Shown: positions 52,281-63,267, counted from the first letter of the stretch. The stretch is 64,000 nt of DNA from Jannaschia sp. CCS1 (GCF_000013565.1 NC_007802.1:3348001-3412000), one strand, 5' to 3'. Numbers and translations: made by a program. The notes: generated by a model not told the origin, from the sequence alone.

Positions 52281-53216
52281 TCACCCCAGCTGATAACTCA
52301 CCGGCACCCAGTTGAACCCGTCGCCCCGTGTTTCGACGAACCCGGCGGCGGGGAAGGGCATGTGGTAGCCCAACATCGGCACGCGGTCGGCGGCGAGCAT
52401 GCCGAGGATGCGGCGGCGGGCTGCGGCGGCAGCCTCCTTGTCGGCGTCAAAGCGCACTTCCCAATCGGGATAGGCCAGCGACCAGACATGATGGTTCGCC
52501 AGATCGGCGGCCAGCAGGATCTGCGCGCCGTTGCTTTCAATCATATAGGCCATGTGACCGGGGGTGTGGCCGGACGCATCAACTGCGGTGATGCCGGAGC
52601 GCGGGCTGTCGCCGTCTGACAGGAAGCTCATCCGCTCCGCCAGGGGCACGACCTCGGCCCCGATGCGCCGACCCAGATCGTTGTCCGCGCCGGGGCCGGT
52701 CCAGAAATCATACTCCGCCTGGCCGGTGATGTAGGCGGCATTGGTGAAGACCTCCGCCCCGTCGCGGACCAGCCCGCCGATGTGATCGGGGTGCATGTGG
52801 GTCAGCACGACATGGGTGATGTCCGCGGGCGACCGGCCCACCTCGGCCAATGCCGTCTCGATCCCGCCCTGACCAAGACCGGTGTCAAAGAGGATGACGT
52901 CATCGCCCGCCTCCACCAGCACCGGGGTGAAATAACCTTGAAACCTGTCAGCGGGGATAAAATTCTGGGCGGAGACGTCGGCGAATTCATCGGCGGGGAC
53001 ATTCATCCCGAAGATGCCTTGCGGATTGTCCTGCGCGCCGGTGCCATCAAGCAGCGTCGTGACAGTGAAGTCGCCGACCTGAAATTGCCGGGCGCGGGGC
53101 ATGGGGGCGGCCGCCGCATGACCGTCGGCCCGGGCGATACCGGCCATGGCGGGCAGGAGGGGGGTTGCAGCGGCGGTGGCCAGCAGGTGGCGGCGGGACA
53201 GGTTTGGGGCGCGCAT
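52281..53216 (-). CDS. Tat-exported MBL-fold metallohydrolase
   Basis: A 311-residue protein. Twin-arginine signal: LSRRHLLATAAATPLLPAMA. Metallo-beta-lactamase metal motif THMHPDHIGGL (HxHxDH), with a further His in DASGHTPGHMAYMIES and Asp in AADLANHHVWSLAYPDWEV. The fold covers lactonases, hydrolases and others; the substrate is unknown. AAAGGAGAT precedes the ATG at 53214-53216. It is divergent from the second KefB-type gene. Confidence 0.9.
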   Translation of the reverse strand: MRAPNLSRRHLLATAAATPLLPAMAGIARADGHAAAAPMPRARQFQVGDFTVTTLLDGTGAQDNPQGIFGMNVPADEFADVSAQNFIPADRFQGYFTPVLVEAGDDVILFDTGLGQGGIETALAEVGRSPADITHVVLTHMHPDHIGGLVRDGAEVFTNAAYITGQAEYDFWTGPGADNDLGRRIGAEVVPLAERMSFLSDGDSPRSGITAVDASGHTPGHMAYMIESNGAQILLAADLANHHVWSLAYPDWEVRFDADKEAAAAARRRILGMLAADRVPMLGYHMPFPAAGFVETRGDGFNWVPVSYQLG

Positions 53217-53271
53217 GTCAATCTCCTTTGAATTTTGGACATAATCGTAGCGCGCGGGCCCCGACACAAGG

Positions 53272-53304
53272 CAATTGACGAAGATGTGAGCCTGGCGTCA
53301 ATTG
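53272..53304. promoter_or_regulatory. Perfect 9-bp inverted repeat in the MBL/KefB-type divergent gap
   Basis: CAATTGACG (53272-53280) and CGTCAATTG (53296-53304) with 15 bases between. It lies in the 114-base gap between two divergent genes, so it is placed to act as an operator or a shared promoter element. The regulator is unknown. Confidence 0.45.
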
Positions 53305-53330
53305 AACCCCGGACCTACGGAGCGCGCGCC

Positions 53331-55281
53331 ATGACTGACTTCCTCCTCCTTTCCTTCATCTTCCTGATCGCGGGCGTGATTGCGGTGCCGATTGCCAGCC
53401 GTCTGGGATTGGGGTCGGTGCTGGGATACCTGATCGCGGGGATCGTGATATCGCCGGTGCTGCGCGTTCTGGGGGTCGACGTGATCTCCATCCAACATTT
53501 CGCGGAATTCGGCGTGGTGATGATGCTGTTTCTGGTGGGGTTGGAGCTGCAACCCAAAGCACTGTGGGAAATGCGCGCGCGGTTGATCGGGCTTGGCGGC
53601 GGGCAGGTCGTGCTGACGATACTTGCGGTCCTGGGCGTGGCGATTGCGCTGGGGCAAAGCTGGCAAATCGGGCTGGCCGTGGGTTTCATTTTCGCGCTGT
53701 CATCGACGGCGATCGTGCTGCAAACCCTTGGCGAAAAAGGCCTTCTGAGGTCCGACGGTGGGCAGGGCAGCTTTTCGGTCCTGCTGACCCAAGACATTGC
53801 GGTGATCCCGATGCTGGCAATCTTGCCGCTTCTGGCCATGGCGCCGGATATGGCGCCGGACTTGGCTGACATGGGGGCGGATGCCAGCCATGGGGCGGCA
53901 GGTCACGACAGTGCTGACGCGTCGCACGGCGCGCAGGAGCATGCCGGTGACGGCCACGGTGACGCGATGAGCCTCGTCTCCGGCCTGAATGGATGGCAAA
54001 CCGCGCTGGTGACACTCGGCGCGGTGGGCTTTGTGGTTGTCGGTGGATCGCTCCTGACGGGGCCGCTGTTCCGCTTCATCGCCGCGGCCAACCTGCGCGA
54101 ATTGTTCACGGCCACCGCGCTGATGATGGTGATCGGCATCGCACTTCTGATGTCGCTTGTGGGCCTCTCCCCTGCCCTTGGAACGTTCCTTGCGGGCGTC
54201 GTTCTGGCAAATTCCGCCTACCGGCACGAGTTGGAATCGGACATTGACCCCTTTCGCGGCCTCCTTCTGGGCCTCTTTTTCATGACCGTGGGCGCGGGCG
54301 TGAACTTCACGCTTCTGGGGGAGAACCTCGGCACGGTTCTGGGTTTGACGCTTGGCTTGATGGTTCTGAAAGCGGTGGTCCTCATCGCGCTCGCCTATGT
54401 GTTCCGGATCAAGGGCGCGGACAAATGGTTGATGGCGCTGAGCCTGGCGCAGGCCGGTGAGTTCGGCTTCGTCCTGTTGTCCTTCACGGTGGCTAACAAC
54501 GTCTTGCCTGCCGCCCTGTCAGATCTGCTTTTGCTGGTCGTGGCCCTGTCGATGTTGCTGACGCCCGCGCTTTTCATCCTGTATGACCGGGTCATCGCAC
54601 CCCGCTATGCTGCAGGCGAGGCACGGGAGGCGGATGCCATGCCCGACGAGGCGAAGATCATCATCGCAGGCGCAGGCCGGGTGGGTGGGCTGATCGACCG
54701 GGTTCTGCGCGGGGCGGGTCACGAGACGACGGTGATTGACTATAACTCGCGCCGCCTGGATATCATGGCGAAATTCGGGGTGAAGAACTACTTCGGCGAC
54801 GCCACGCGCCCCGACCTTCTGGCCGCCGCCGGTCTCGCCGAAGCCAGCGTGCTGATCGTCGCGATAGACGACCGCGACAGCATCACCCAGATCGTGGATT
54901 ACGCCCACAAGACATATCCCAACCTGCACGTCATTGCCCGGGCGACAGACCGCGATCACGTCTATGACCTGTGGTTCCACGGCTGCCGGGACATCATCCG
55001 GGAGACCTACGACAGCACCCTGCGCATGGGTCGCTCGGCGTTTGAGGCATTGGGTATTGAGGCCGAGACCGCCCAGGAGATGGTTGATGCGTTCAACGCC
55101 CATGACCGTGAGATCATGTTGGCCATTGCATCGGTCCACAAGGTGGGCGTGGCCCCCCATGAGAACCCCGGATTATGTAGCGAAAGTGGCAGAGCTGCGC
55201 GACGATTTTGACCGCGCCGTGCGCGCGGATATGGATGCGATCCGCGAAGGCCGCCCCCGGCCCGAGCCGGAGGTGGGTTAA
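53331..55281 (+). CDS. Monovalent cation:proton antiporter, KefB/KefC type, with 3' frameshift
   Basis: A second CPA2 antiporter, paralogous to that at 10403. It has the same motifs ([58 protein letters not shown]) and a C-terminal RCK domain (KIIIAGAGRVGGLIDRVLR). A His-rich loop (SHGAAGHDSADASHGAQEHA) sits between helices. The frame as read stops at 55211 after odd codons; the expected end (PDYVAKVAELRDDFDRAV to PEPEVG) is in another frame, ending 55281. The slip is at a C run, 55153-55158 or 55166-55169. The coordinates join both frames. Confidence 0.85.
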
Positions 55282-55357
55282 GTAAGTAAGCGTGCCGGAG
55301 GTGGGTTGAGTAGATAGGCTTGCCGGAGGCGAGTTAAGTAAATAGACGTGCCGGAGG
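55266..55357. repeat. 28-bp tandem repeat starting at the antiporter stop codon
   Basis: Units begin at 55266, 55294, 55322 and 55350 (partial), each with the core GCCGGAGG. Copies 1-3 each contain TAA, TGA or TAG triplets in all three reading frames: copy 1 at 55279, 55283 and 55287; copy 2 at 55307, 55311 and 55315; copy 3 at 55335, 55339 and 55343. The first copy includes the last codons of the antiporter. Confidence 0.92.
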
Positions 55358-55369
55358 CGCGCGAAGGCG

Positions 55370-55597
55370 TCAGTGAACGCTGAGGGGCTGCATGTCGTTC
55401 TGGCGTGCCACAACGAAGGCCAACTCGCGATTGCGCACGAGGGCCAGCTGCTCCCCGTCGGGGCCGCCGATGGCAAACAAGGTCTTGAGGCCCTGCGCCT
55501 GCTCCTGCACCTCTTGCGGCAAGTCGTCCACAGCCACCTCGCGGATGTAGACGATCTTGCGATCAGAGGTCTGGGTTGTGCTGTCCGCGTCGGTCAT
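55370..55597 (-). CDS. DUF1150 family protein
   Basis: A 75-residue protein of the DUF1150 pattern: VAVDDLPQEVQEQAQGLKTL, then FAIGGPDGEQLALVRNRELA. Family members stand next to Hsp20 genes in alphaproteobacteria. It overlaps the hsp20 stop by four bases (ATGA), so the two are translationally coupled, and it shares the sigma32-type promoter upstream of hsp20. Function unknown; a heat-stress role is inferred from context. Confidence 0.92.
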   Translation of the reverse strand: MTDADSTTQTSDRKIVYIREVAVDDLPQEVQEQAQGLKTLFAIGGPDGEQLALVRNRELAFVVARQNDMQPLSVH

Positions 55598-56079
55598 TGG
55601 CTGTCTCCTCTGGCTTTGGGATTGGTGGCTTCGGAATTGGCGGTCTCGAGTTTGGTGGTGGCCGACTGGCCCGTCTGGATCTTGATGGTCTGCACAACGC
55701 TGTCCGGCACCACGCGCGTAAGATCGACGTGGAGAAGCCCGTTCTCCATCTCGGCGCCCGCCACATCGACCCCGTCGGCCAGCACGAAGCTGCGCTGGAA
55801 TTGGCGGGTTGCGATGCCCCGGTGCAGGAAGACACGATCCTGATCGGCGTCGATCTGCTTTCCCCGGATCACCAGCTGACGGTCTTCGACGGTGATCGAA
55901 AAATCATCCTCGGCAAAGCCCGCAACGGCCAGGGTGATGCGGTAGGCGTTCTCGCCCCGCTGTTCGATATTATAGGGCGGATAGCCCTCATTTCCGGATT
56001 TGGCGGTGCGCTCAACCAGCCGTTCCAACTGGTCAAACCCCAGAAGATAGGGGTGGGAGGCAAGGGTCAGTTTCGTCAT
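55594..56079 (-). CDS. Hsp20/alpha-crystallin small heat-shock protein
   Basis: A 161-residue sHSP. The alpha-crystallin domain runs from about residue 35: NIEQRGENAYRITLAVAGFA, EDDFSITVEDRQLVIRGKQI and the end GLLHVDLTRVVPD; a short IbpA-like N-terminus (LGFDQLERLVERTAKSGNEG) precedes it. It holds unfolded proteins for refolding by DnaK and ClpB. A sigma32-type promoter lies 77 bases upstream. The start ATG is at 56077-56079. Confidence 0.94.
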   Translation of the reverse strand: MTKLTLASHPYLLGFDQLERLVERTAKSGNEGYPPYNIEQRGENAYRITLAVAGFAEDDFSITVEDRQLVIRGKQIDADQDRVFLHRGIATRQFQRSFVLADGVDVAGAEMENGLLHVDLTRVVPDSVVQTIKIQTGQSATTKLETANSEATNPKARGDSQ

Positions 56080-56155
56080 CTGCGGCACATCCTCAAGGCA
56101 AGCGATCTGCATGGGCGGTCAGCCCCCCGCATTCGGCAGGACCCCGCTATTGAAA

Positions 56156-56184
56156 ATATGGGGATGATGGCCACGTCCTACAAG
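56156..56184 (-). promoter_or_regulatory. Sigma32 (RpoH)-type promoter of hsp20-DUF1150
   Basis: On the minus strand the -35 CTTGTA (56179-56184) and -10 CCCCATAT (56156-56163) are 15 bases apart. This matches the heat-shock consensus CTTGAA-N13-17-CCCCATnT except for one base in the -35. The 5' leader would be about 70 bases. Confidence 0.75.
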
Positions 56185-56251
56185 GCCGAGAGGCTTGGAG
56201 TGCGGCGGCGAAGGCGCTAGGCTCAAGTTCGGAATCGGGGAAAAGCTGACC

Positions 56252-56470
56252 ATGAATGCGCCATCTGAGCTGAACCACGAGGACGTTTTGCGCGTGAAGC
56301 TGGAGGTTTTGCGCCAGGAGCATCGCGATCTGGACGATGCGATTGCCGCGCTGCAGCAGGCCGTCAACCCCGATCAACTGACGCTCAAGCGGCTGAAAAC
56401 CCAGAAATTGAAGCTGAAAGACCGCATTGCCCGTGTCGAGGATGAGCTGACCCCCGATATCATTGCTTGA
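56252..56470 (+). CDS. DUF465 family protein (YdcH-like)
   Basis: A 72-residue helical protein: NHEDVLRVKLEVLRQEHRDL, then DDAIAALQQAVNPDQLTLKR and LKTQKLKLKDRIARVEDEL, i.e. two charged helices forming a coiled coil. This is the DUF465 pattern. Function unknown. It lies 56 bases ahead of purE and is probably the first gene of that transcript. Confidence 0.87.
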   Translation: MNAPSELNHEDVLRVKLEVLRQEHRDLDDAIAALQQAVNPDQLTLKRLKTQKLKLKDRIARVEDELTPDIIA

Positions 56471-56526
56471 GGCCGCCTGCATCGCACGTATAGTGCGCGT
56501 TCGTTTTACGCAAAGGACGGACGCCA

Positions 56527-57009
56527 ATGGTTCAGGTCGCGATCATCATGGGCTCTCAATCGGATTGGCCCACCCTGCGGGAAGCGGCCGACATTCTCGA
56601 TACGCTGGGGGTGGCCTATGACGCGAAGATCGTTTCGGCTCACCGCACACCGGACCGCTTGTGGGACTTCGGCAAAGGCGCGGTGGATGCGGGCCTGAAA
56701 GTGATCATCGCAGGTGCAGGCGGGGCGGCGCATTTGCCTGGCATGGTGGCGTCGAAAACCCGCGTGCCGGTGATCGGCGTACCGGTCCAGACCAAGGCAC
56801 TTGGCGGCGTCGATAGCCTGTATTCCATCGTGCAGATGCCCAAAGGCTACCCCGTGGCAACCATGGCGATCGGTGCGGCGGGGGCGGCAAATGCGGGCTT
56901 GATGGCGGCAGCGATCCTGGCCAATGAAGACCCCGCCCTCGCCGCACGACTGGACCAGTGGCGCGCCGATCTGAGCGCCTCAATCCCGGAGGCCCCCAGC
57001 GATGAGTGA
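56527..57009 (+). CDS. purE: N5-carboxyaminoimidazole ribonucleotide mutase
   Basis: A 160-residue class I PurE. Signature: [20 protein letters not shown], then [40 protein letters not shown] and [20 protein letters not shown] with the catalytic His in SAHRTP. It converts N5-CAIR to CAIR in purine synthesis. It is coupled to purK by an eight-base overlap. Confidence 0.97.
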   Translation: MVQVAIIMGSQSDWPTLREAADILDTLGVAYDAKIVSAHRTPDRLWDFGKGAVDAGLKVIIAGAGGAAHLPGMVASKTRVPVIGVPVQTKALGGVDSLYSIVQMPKGYPVATMAIGAAGAANAGLMAAAILANEDPALAARLDQWRADLSASIPEAPSDE

Positions 57010-58066
57010 TCCGTTACCGGCTGGCAGCACCGTCGGCATTCTGGGTGGCGGTCAGTTGGGCCGCATGTTGGCTATGGCCGCTGCGAACCTCGGCTACCGG
57101 GCCCACATCTTTGAGCCCGGCCCCGCCCCCGCCGCCGATGTGGCCCATGCCTGGACGCAAGCCGGCTACGATGACCTCGACGCCCTGCGCAGCTTCGCGC
57201 AGGCCTGCGATGTCATCACCTTCGAGTTTGAGAATATCCCCGCCGACGCCCTCCACGTCATCGCCAGCACCACACCCCTGTTCCCGGACCGCCGCGCGTT
57301 GGAAACCAGCCAGGACCGCCTGATTGAGAAGGCCTTTCTCCGCGATATCGGCCTGAAAACAGCGCCCTATGCGCCGGTCAGCGGTGACATTCACGATGTG
57401 CTGACCACGACGGGCACCCCCGCGATCCTGAAGACCCGCAGGTTCGGCTATGATGGCAAGGGACAGGCGCGCGTCATGGACATGGGCGAGGCCGGGGCCG
57501 CCTTGGCCGCACTGGAAGGCGCGCCCGCGATTGCAGAGGGGTTCGTCGATTTCTCCACAGAGATCAGCGTCATCGCGGCGCGCGGTCAAGATGGGTCCGT
57601 CGCGGCGTTTGACCCCGGCGAGAACGTCCATAAGGATGGCATCCTCGATACGACCACAGTGCCCGCCGCGATTCCGGCGTCCCTGCGCACCGACGCGGTG
57701 CTGATCGCATCGCAGATCCTCACTGCCCTCGACTATGTGGGCGTTCTGGGGGTGGAGTTGTTCGTCACGCCCGCAGGTCTGATCGTCAATGAAATCGCCC
57801 CGCGCGTGCACAATTCCGGCCATTGGACCCAAGCGGGCTGCGCCGTGGACCAGTTTGAGCAACACATGCGGGCCGTCACCGGCTGGCCGCTCGGGGACGG
57901 CAGCCGTCATGCCAACGTTGTGATGGAAAACCTCATCGGCGAGGACATCGCGCGCGCGTCAAACCTGGCCAGTGAACCCGGCGTGCAGATCCACCTTTAC
58001 GGCAAGGCTGAGACGCGGCAGGGGCGCAAGATGGGCCATATCAACCGCGTGACAGGTCCGGCGTAA
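57002..58066 (+). CDS. purK: N5-carboxyaminoimidazole ribonucleotide synthase
   Basis: A 354-residue ATP-grasp enzyme that makes N5-CAIR from AIR, ATP and bicarbonate, the step before PurE. Motifs: [20 protein letters not shown] at the start, [36 protein letters not shown] (ATP-grasp loop) and the end [20 protein letters not shown]. It overlaps purE by eight bases. Confidence 0.97.
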   Translation: MSDPLPAGSTVGILGGGQLGRMLAMAAANLGYRAHIFEPGPAPAADVAHAWTQAGYDDLDALRSFAQACDVITFEFENIPADALHVIASTTPLFPDRRALETSQDRLIEKAFLRDIGLKTAPYAPVSGDIHDVLTTTGTPAILKTRRFGYDGKGQARVMDMGEAGAALAALEGAPAIAEGFVDFSTEISVIAARGQDGSVAAFDPGENVHKDGILDTTTVPAAIPASLRTDAVLIASQILTALDYVGVLGVELFVTPAGLIVNEIAPRVHNSGHWTQAGCAVDQFEQHMRAVTGWPLGDGSRHANVVMENLIGEDIARASNLASEPGVQIHLYGKAETRQGRKMGHINRVTGPA

Positions 58067-58225
58067 TCCCGTGACAGCGCCAAGATGGCCCTTTCATCTT
58101 GCCAAAAACGCGATTCCACCCTCTCCCCGCGCACCACCCACACAGATGAAGTGCATCTTGGGGGAGCGCGAGGAGGCCTGCCCCCTCGCCCCGGCGTCGG
58201 GCGCGGCACGCGCACGGCGCCATAC

Positions 58226-58951
58226 CTATTCGATCAGATCGCCAATCGCCTCGATCACGCTCAGGTCGTGGTCGAACGCCCCGCGCTCCAGAAACGCTTC
58301 AACCTGCGCCATCACCAACGGATTGTTCATCATGAAGGTATGGGTCACCGGCAACACGATGTGATCGGCCATCCCCACCACCTCCGTGCGGTCCACGCCC
58401 ACTTTGCCGTCGTCAGGCCCCGGGATCAGGGCGGAGTAGATCGGGTTCAACGTCCGGTTCCCGGCGATCACCCCCAGCTCAAACTCCACATCCCCCAGCC
58501 GGTTCACCAGATCCCCCGGGGCCGTCCCCAATTGCTGCCCTGCCGGACCATTGAGCCACTCAAACGGCTCCAGCGGTCCCAACACATCGACCAGCTCCGA
58601 CCCGCCATTGGGCGGGGCCAGCATCACCACGCGCCCCAGAAGCGGCATGTCAAAGCGATCAAGCCAGTAGCGCACCAGGATCCCGCCCATGGAGTGGGTG
58701 ACGAAATGCACCTCCTGTAGGCCGCAGCCCGCAAGCGCGGGGGGGATCGTGTCTTCCGCAAGGTCCGCAATCGTCGCGCGGGTCGAGGGGTAGCTGCGGT
58801 TCTCGACCTGATAGCCCAACGCCTCCAGCCGTTCTTCCAGCACCAGCAGGGAGGTTCCGCTGCGGGCCAGCCCGTGCAGCAATACCACGCAATCCGCCCG
58901 GACCGGGGCCGCACTCATCACCAACAACAGGCAGGTCATCAAAATACGCAT
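58226..58951 (-). CDS. Secreted alpha/beta hydrolase (lipase-like)
   Basis: A 241-residue protein with a signal peptide ([15 protein letters not shown]) and a serine-hydrolase fold. The oxyanion region is [20 protein letters not shown] and the nucleophile elbow is [20 protein letters not shown] (HSMGG). The conserved late His (VTHTFMM) may complete the triad. It is similar to periplasmic acyltransferase/lipase proteins (PGAP1-like) with no specific substrate assigned. Confidence 0.85.
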   Translation of the reverse strand: MRILMTCLLLVMSAAPVRADCVVLLHGLARSGTSLLVLEERLEALGYQVENRSYPSTRATIADLAEDTIPPALAGCGLQEVHFVTHSMGGILVRYWLDRFDMPLLGRVVMLAPPNGGSELVDVLGPLEPFEWLNGPAGQQLGTAPGDLVNRLGDVEFELGVIAGNRTLNPIYSALIPGPDDGKVGVDRTEVVGMADHIVLPVTHTFMMNNPLVMAQVEAFLERGAFDHDLSVIEAIGDLIE

Positions 58952-59026
58952 ACCCCATAGATAGGCGATCACGCGTCCCCAGACGAGGGCCTTGCCCTCG
59001 CCGCGCCGTAACGTCAGGGTCGCCCC

Positions 59027-59482
59027 ATGACCGCCCCTCCATCCCGCCCGATCCGTACCGCCGTCCGTGGCATCCTCATGGTCGAGAACCGTCTGCTTCT
59101 GGTCAACGCCTGGCCCGAGGCCAAGTCCGATCTGATGTGCGCCCCCGGTGGCGGAGCAGAGCCACACAGCTCGCTGGAAGACAATCTAAAGCGAGAATTT
59201 CATGAGGAGACCGGCCTTGTCATCGCCGTGGGCGCGCCCTGCCTGATCAACGAATTCCACGATCCACGACGCGATTTCCACCAGGTAGACGTGTATTTCC
59301 GGGTGACCCTGGTCTCGGGCGATCCGTTGCAGGACTGGACGGATCCTGAAGGGATCGTGACCCAGCGACGCCTTGTGGCACGGGAGGAGATGGCCTCGAT
59401 CCGGGTGAAACCCGACAGTCTGGAACGCATCGCCTGGGACGGCGGCATCTTCTATGACGTGCTGGAGCCGACGTTACGCTGA
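59027..59482 (+). CDS. Nudix hydrolase
   Basis: A 151-residue Nudix protein. The box is [20 protein letters not shown] followed by HEETGL. The metal-binding REFHEE core is intact; the first conserved Glu of the box (GxxxxxE) is Ser here, which occurs in some active members. The N-terminal strand set ([20 protein letters not shown]) is typical. It is divergent from the lipase gene (75-base gap). The substrate is unknown. Confidence 0.88.
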   Translation: MTAPPSRPIRTAVRGILMVENRLLLVNAWPEAKSDLMCAPGGGAEPHSSLEDNLKREFHEETGLVIAVGAPCLINEFHDPRRDFHQVDVYFRVTLVSGDPLQDWTDPEGIVTQRRLVAREEMASIRVKPDSLERIAWDGGIFYDVLEPTLR

Positions 59483-60337
59483 CGCAGATTTGCGGTGAAA
59501 CAGGCCCAGCCCATAGGCGATCCCCCCTAGCGTGATCGCCGCTGCCCCGATCATGCGCCAGGTGATGATCTCATCCAGCAGCAGGACCCCAGCCACCATC
59601 GCGATAATCGGCACGGTCAGTTGCAACAGCGCCGATACGGATCCGCCCAGGCGCGGCAACACGCTATACCACAGCGCGTAGCCGAGGCCCGACGTGATCG
59701 CGCCTGCCACAACCGCAAGGATCAAGCCGGTGGGTGTCGTCACAACGCCGTCGATCTGCACGGGCCGCATCATCGTCAACACGACCAGCGGCGGCACTGA
59801 CCAGATAAAATTCGCCCCCGTCTCGGCCATCGGATCGGTCGCGGAGCGACCCGCGAGGCTGTAGATCCCCCAGCCCAGGGCGGCCAATAACATGGCGATG
59901 ACGGCGACAGCCGGAAGAGCGGCCGGCCCGGAGGGCCAGCTGAGCCAGGCAAGGCCCGCCAGGGCCAGGCCGGCCCCGATCCAGCGCCGCGCGGGCGGTC
60001 GCTCGCCCGCCACCAGGCTGCCCGCAAACATCGTCACCTGCACGCCGCCGAACAGGATCAACGCCCCAAGGCCCGCATCCATCTGCACGTAAGCGATTGA
60101 AAATCCGATCAGATAGACCGTCAGGCTGCCTGCCCCGACAAATCGCGCCGTGTGAAACACCGGTAAGCCTCGGCGTTGGATCAAGACCAGAACCGTCAGC
60201 ATCACTGCGCCCGCAAATGCCCGCACCAACGCAAAGAGGATCGCATCAATCTCCTCGCCTCCAACGGCCATGCGGTTCAGGATCGAGTTGGAGGCGAAGG
60301 CCAGCAGAACAAGGCAGATCAGGACGACAAACCGCAT
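59474..60337 (-). CDS. EamA/DMT-family transporter
   Basis: A 287-residue inner-membrane protein with two EamA repeats, about ten helices: MRFVVLICLVLLAFASNSIL, NRMAVGGEEIDAILFALVRA, then in the second half FIWSVPPLVVLTMM and ALLQLTVPIIAMVAGVLLLD. The family moves small metabolites or amino acids, usually outward. Its stop overlaps the Nudix gene end (convergent), and its start touches phnM, so the two may be co-transcribed. Confidence 0.9.
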   Translation of the reverse strand: MRFVVLICLVLLAFASNSILNRMAVGGEEIDAILFALVRAFAGAVMLTVLVLIQRRGLPVFHTARFVGAGSLTVYLIGFSIAYVQMDAGLGALILFGGVQVTMFAGSLVAGERPPARRWIGAGLALAGLAWLSWPSGPAALPAVAVIAMLLAALGWGIYSLAGRSATDPMAETGANFIWSVPPLVVLTMMRPVQIDGVVTTPTGLILAVVAGAITSGLGYALWYSVLPRLGGSVSALLQLTVPIIAMVAGVLLLDEIITWRMIGAAAITLGGIAYGLGLFHRKSASA

Positions 60338-60338
60338 T

Positions 60339-61481
60339 CTATCCCACCATCCGTGCTGCAAGATTTCCGGTCAGGTGCGTGACGCGACCGGCACAGATCA
60401 CGCCCTCAATCGCGCGCGTCCGGGCATCCATCACGACCAGATCCGCCCGCGCACGGCTGCTCAGGCGGCCTCGGTCGGCCCATCCCATCACGGTCGCGGG
60501 CCCCTTGGAAATCAACGCCCACGCCTCCGACAGCGCCATTCCATCGTCCCACAGCATCAAGGCCGCCCGGTGCAGCGACGGGTAGTGATAATCCGACACC
60601 AGAGCCGTCACGAGGCCATCGGCGATCAGATCGCGCGCCGCGATTTTCCTGTCGTGGGAGCCGCCGCGCACCACGTTTGGCGCGCCCATGATCACCGGCT
60701 CGCCCGCCCCGTGGGCCGCCTCCGCCGCCGCGCGGGTTTCCGGAAACTCGGCGATATCCGCGCCCAATGCCCGGCCCCGTGCACGATCATCCGCCGTGCG
60801 GTCGTCATGGCTGCCAATGCGCACGCCCTGCCCACGCAAGTCCTGCGTGAGGGGTGCGAGCGCATGCAACGCCTCCGGCATCCCGTCATGGAGCCGCTGC
60901 AACAGCCGATGATGCGCCTCCGGCGAGCGTCCGGATTTCAGCGCCTGCCCTGTCAGGCGGGGCGGACGCTTTCGCGCCTCCAACGCGCCATGGGGCAGGT
61001 GATCGTTGAGGACAACATATCGGATATGTTCACGCTCAATCAGGGCCTTGGCGCGGAGGAAGTCATCGGTGATCGAGATCTCCAGCCGAAGCTGAATGTG
61101 CAGATCCGTGGTGGCGTCATAGGTTGCGACGGCGCGTGCAAGCGTTTCCGCAAAGGCAGGCCCCCGCATACCCCCTTCCCACGAGAAGAACTGCGCCAGC
61201 ATCGCGGTCGTGATGCCATTGGCGGCCAGCTCCGCCTCCACGGCACGCAGGCCAAGGGCAGGATCGGTCTGCGCCCCACGGCGCGGGGCCATGTGATGCT
61301 CGAACCCATCGCCATGCAAATCGATGATCCCCGGCAGGATCAGGTAGCCCGTGGCGTCAACGGTGCGGGATGTCGTGTCGGTGATCAGCCCGTCGGACAT
61401 GGCTACATCGGCCTGTGCAAGACCGTCTGGCAAGAGGACCTGAGCGCCATGAAAGCGAAGAGACAGCGGCGGAGACGACAT
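60339..61481 (-). CDS. phnM: Alpha-D-ribose 1-methylphosphonate 5-triphosphate diphosphatase
   Basis: A 380-residue amidohydrolase-fold enzyme. Metal site: LPGIIDLHGDGFEHHMAPRR (DxHxD-type with HH), SHDDRTADD, and late His/Asp in ALVSDYHYPSLHRAAL. It converts the ribose methylphosphonate triphosphate to the diphosphate-cleaved product in the C-P lyase pathway. No other phn gene lies in the window: it is paired only with a DMT transporter. That makes it a solo PhnM, or a member of the wider amidohydrolase group. Confidence 0.85.
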   Translation of the reverse strand: MSSPPLSLRFHGAQVLLPDGLAQADVAMSDGLITDTTSRTVDATGYLILPGIIDLHGDGFEHHMAPRRGAQTDPALGLRAVEAELAANGITTAMLAQFFSWEGGMRGPAFAETLARAVATYDATTDLHIQLRLEISITDDFLRAKALIEREHIRYVVLNDHLPHGALEARKRPPRLTGQALKSGRSPEAHHRLLQRLHDGMPEALHALAPLTQDLRGQGVRIGSHDDRTADDRARGRALGADIAEFPETRAAAEAAHGAGEPVIMGAPNVVRGGSHDRKIAARDLIADGLVTALVSDYHYPSLHRAALMLWDDGMALSEAWALISKGPATVMGWADRGRLSSRARADLVVMDARTRAIEGVICAGRVTHLTGNLAARMVG

Positions 61482-61507
61482 GGGCGATGTGTGTCAGGCG
61501 CGCCTTC

Positions 61508-61539
61508 AAAAAGAAAGGGGCACCACAACGGTGCCCCTT
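61508..61539 (-). terminator. Rho-independent terminator of groESL
   Basis: On the minus strand the stem AAGGGGCACC/GGTGCCCCTT (61515-61539) has a 5-base loop and is followed by TTTCTTTTT. It stands 32 bases after the groEL stop and just downstream of the phnM start. Confidence 0.92.
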
Positions 61540-61570
61540 CCAATCGTTACAAATTCCGGATGGAACTGGC

Positions 61571-63223
<1,653 letters not shown>

Positions 63224-63267
63224 TTAAAATTCTTGGGTCTTTTCAGGGATCGAATGGGATCGTGGGA

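Noticed and set aside
58081-58101. Inverted repeat CAAGATG/CATCTTG after purK as a terminator
   Set aside because: No T tract follows on either strand in the right place, and the 7-bp arms are close to chance level.
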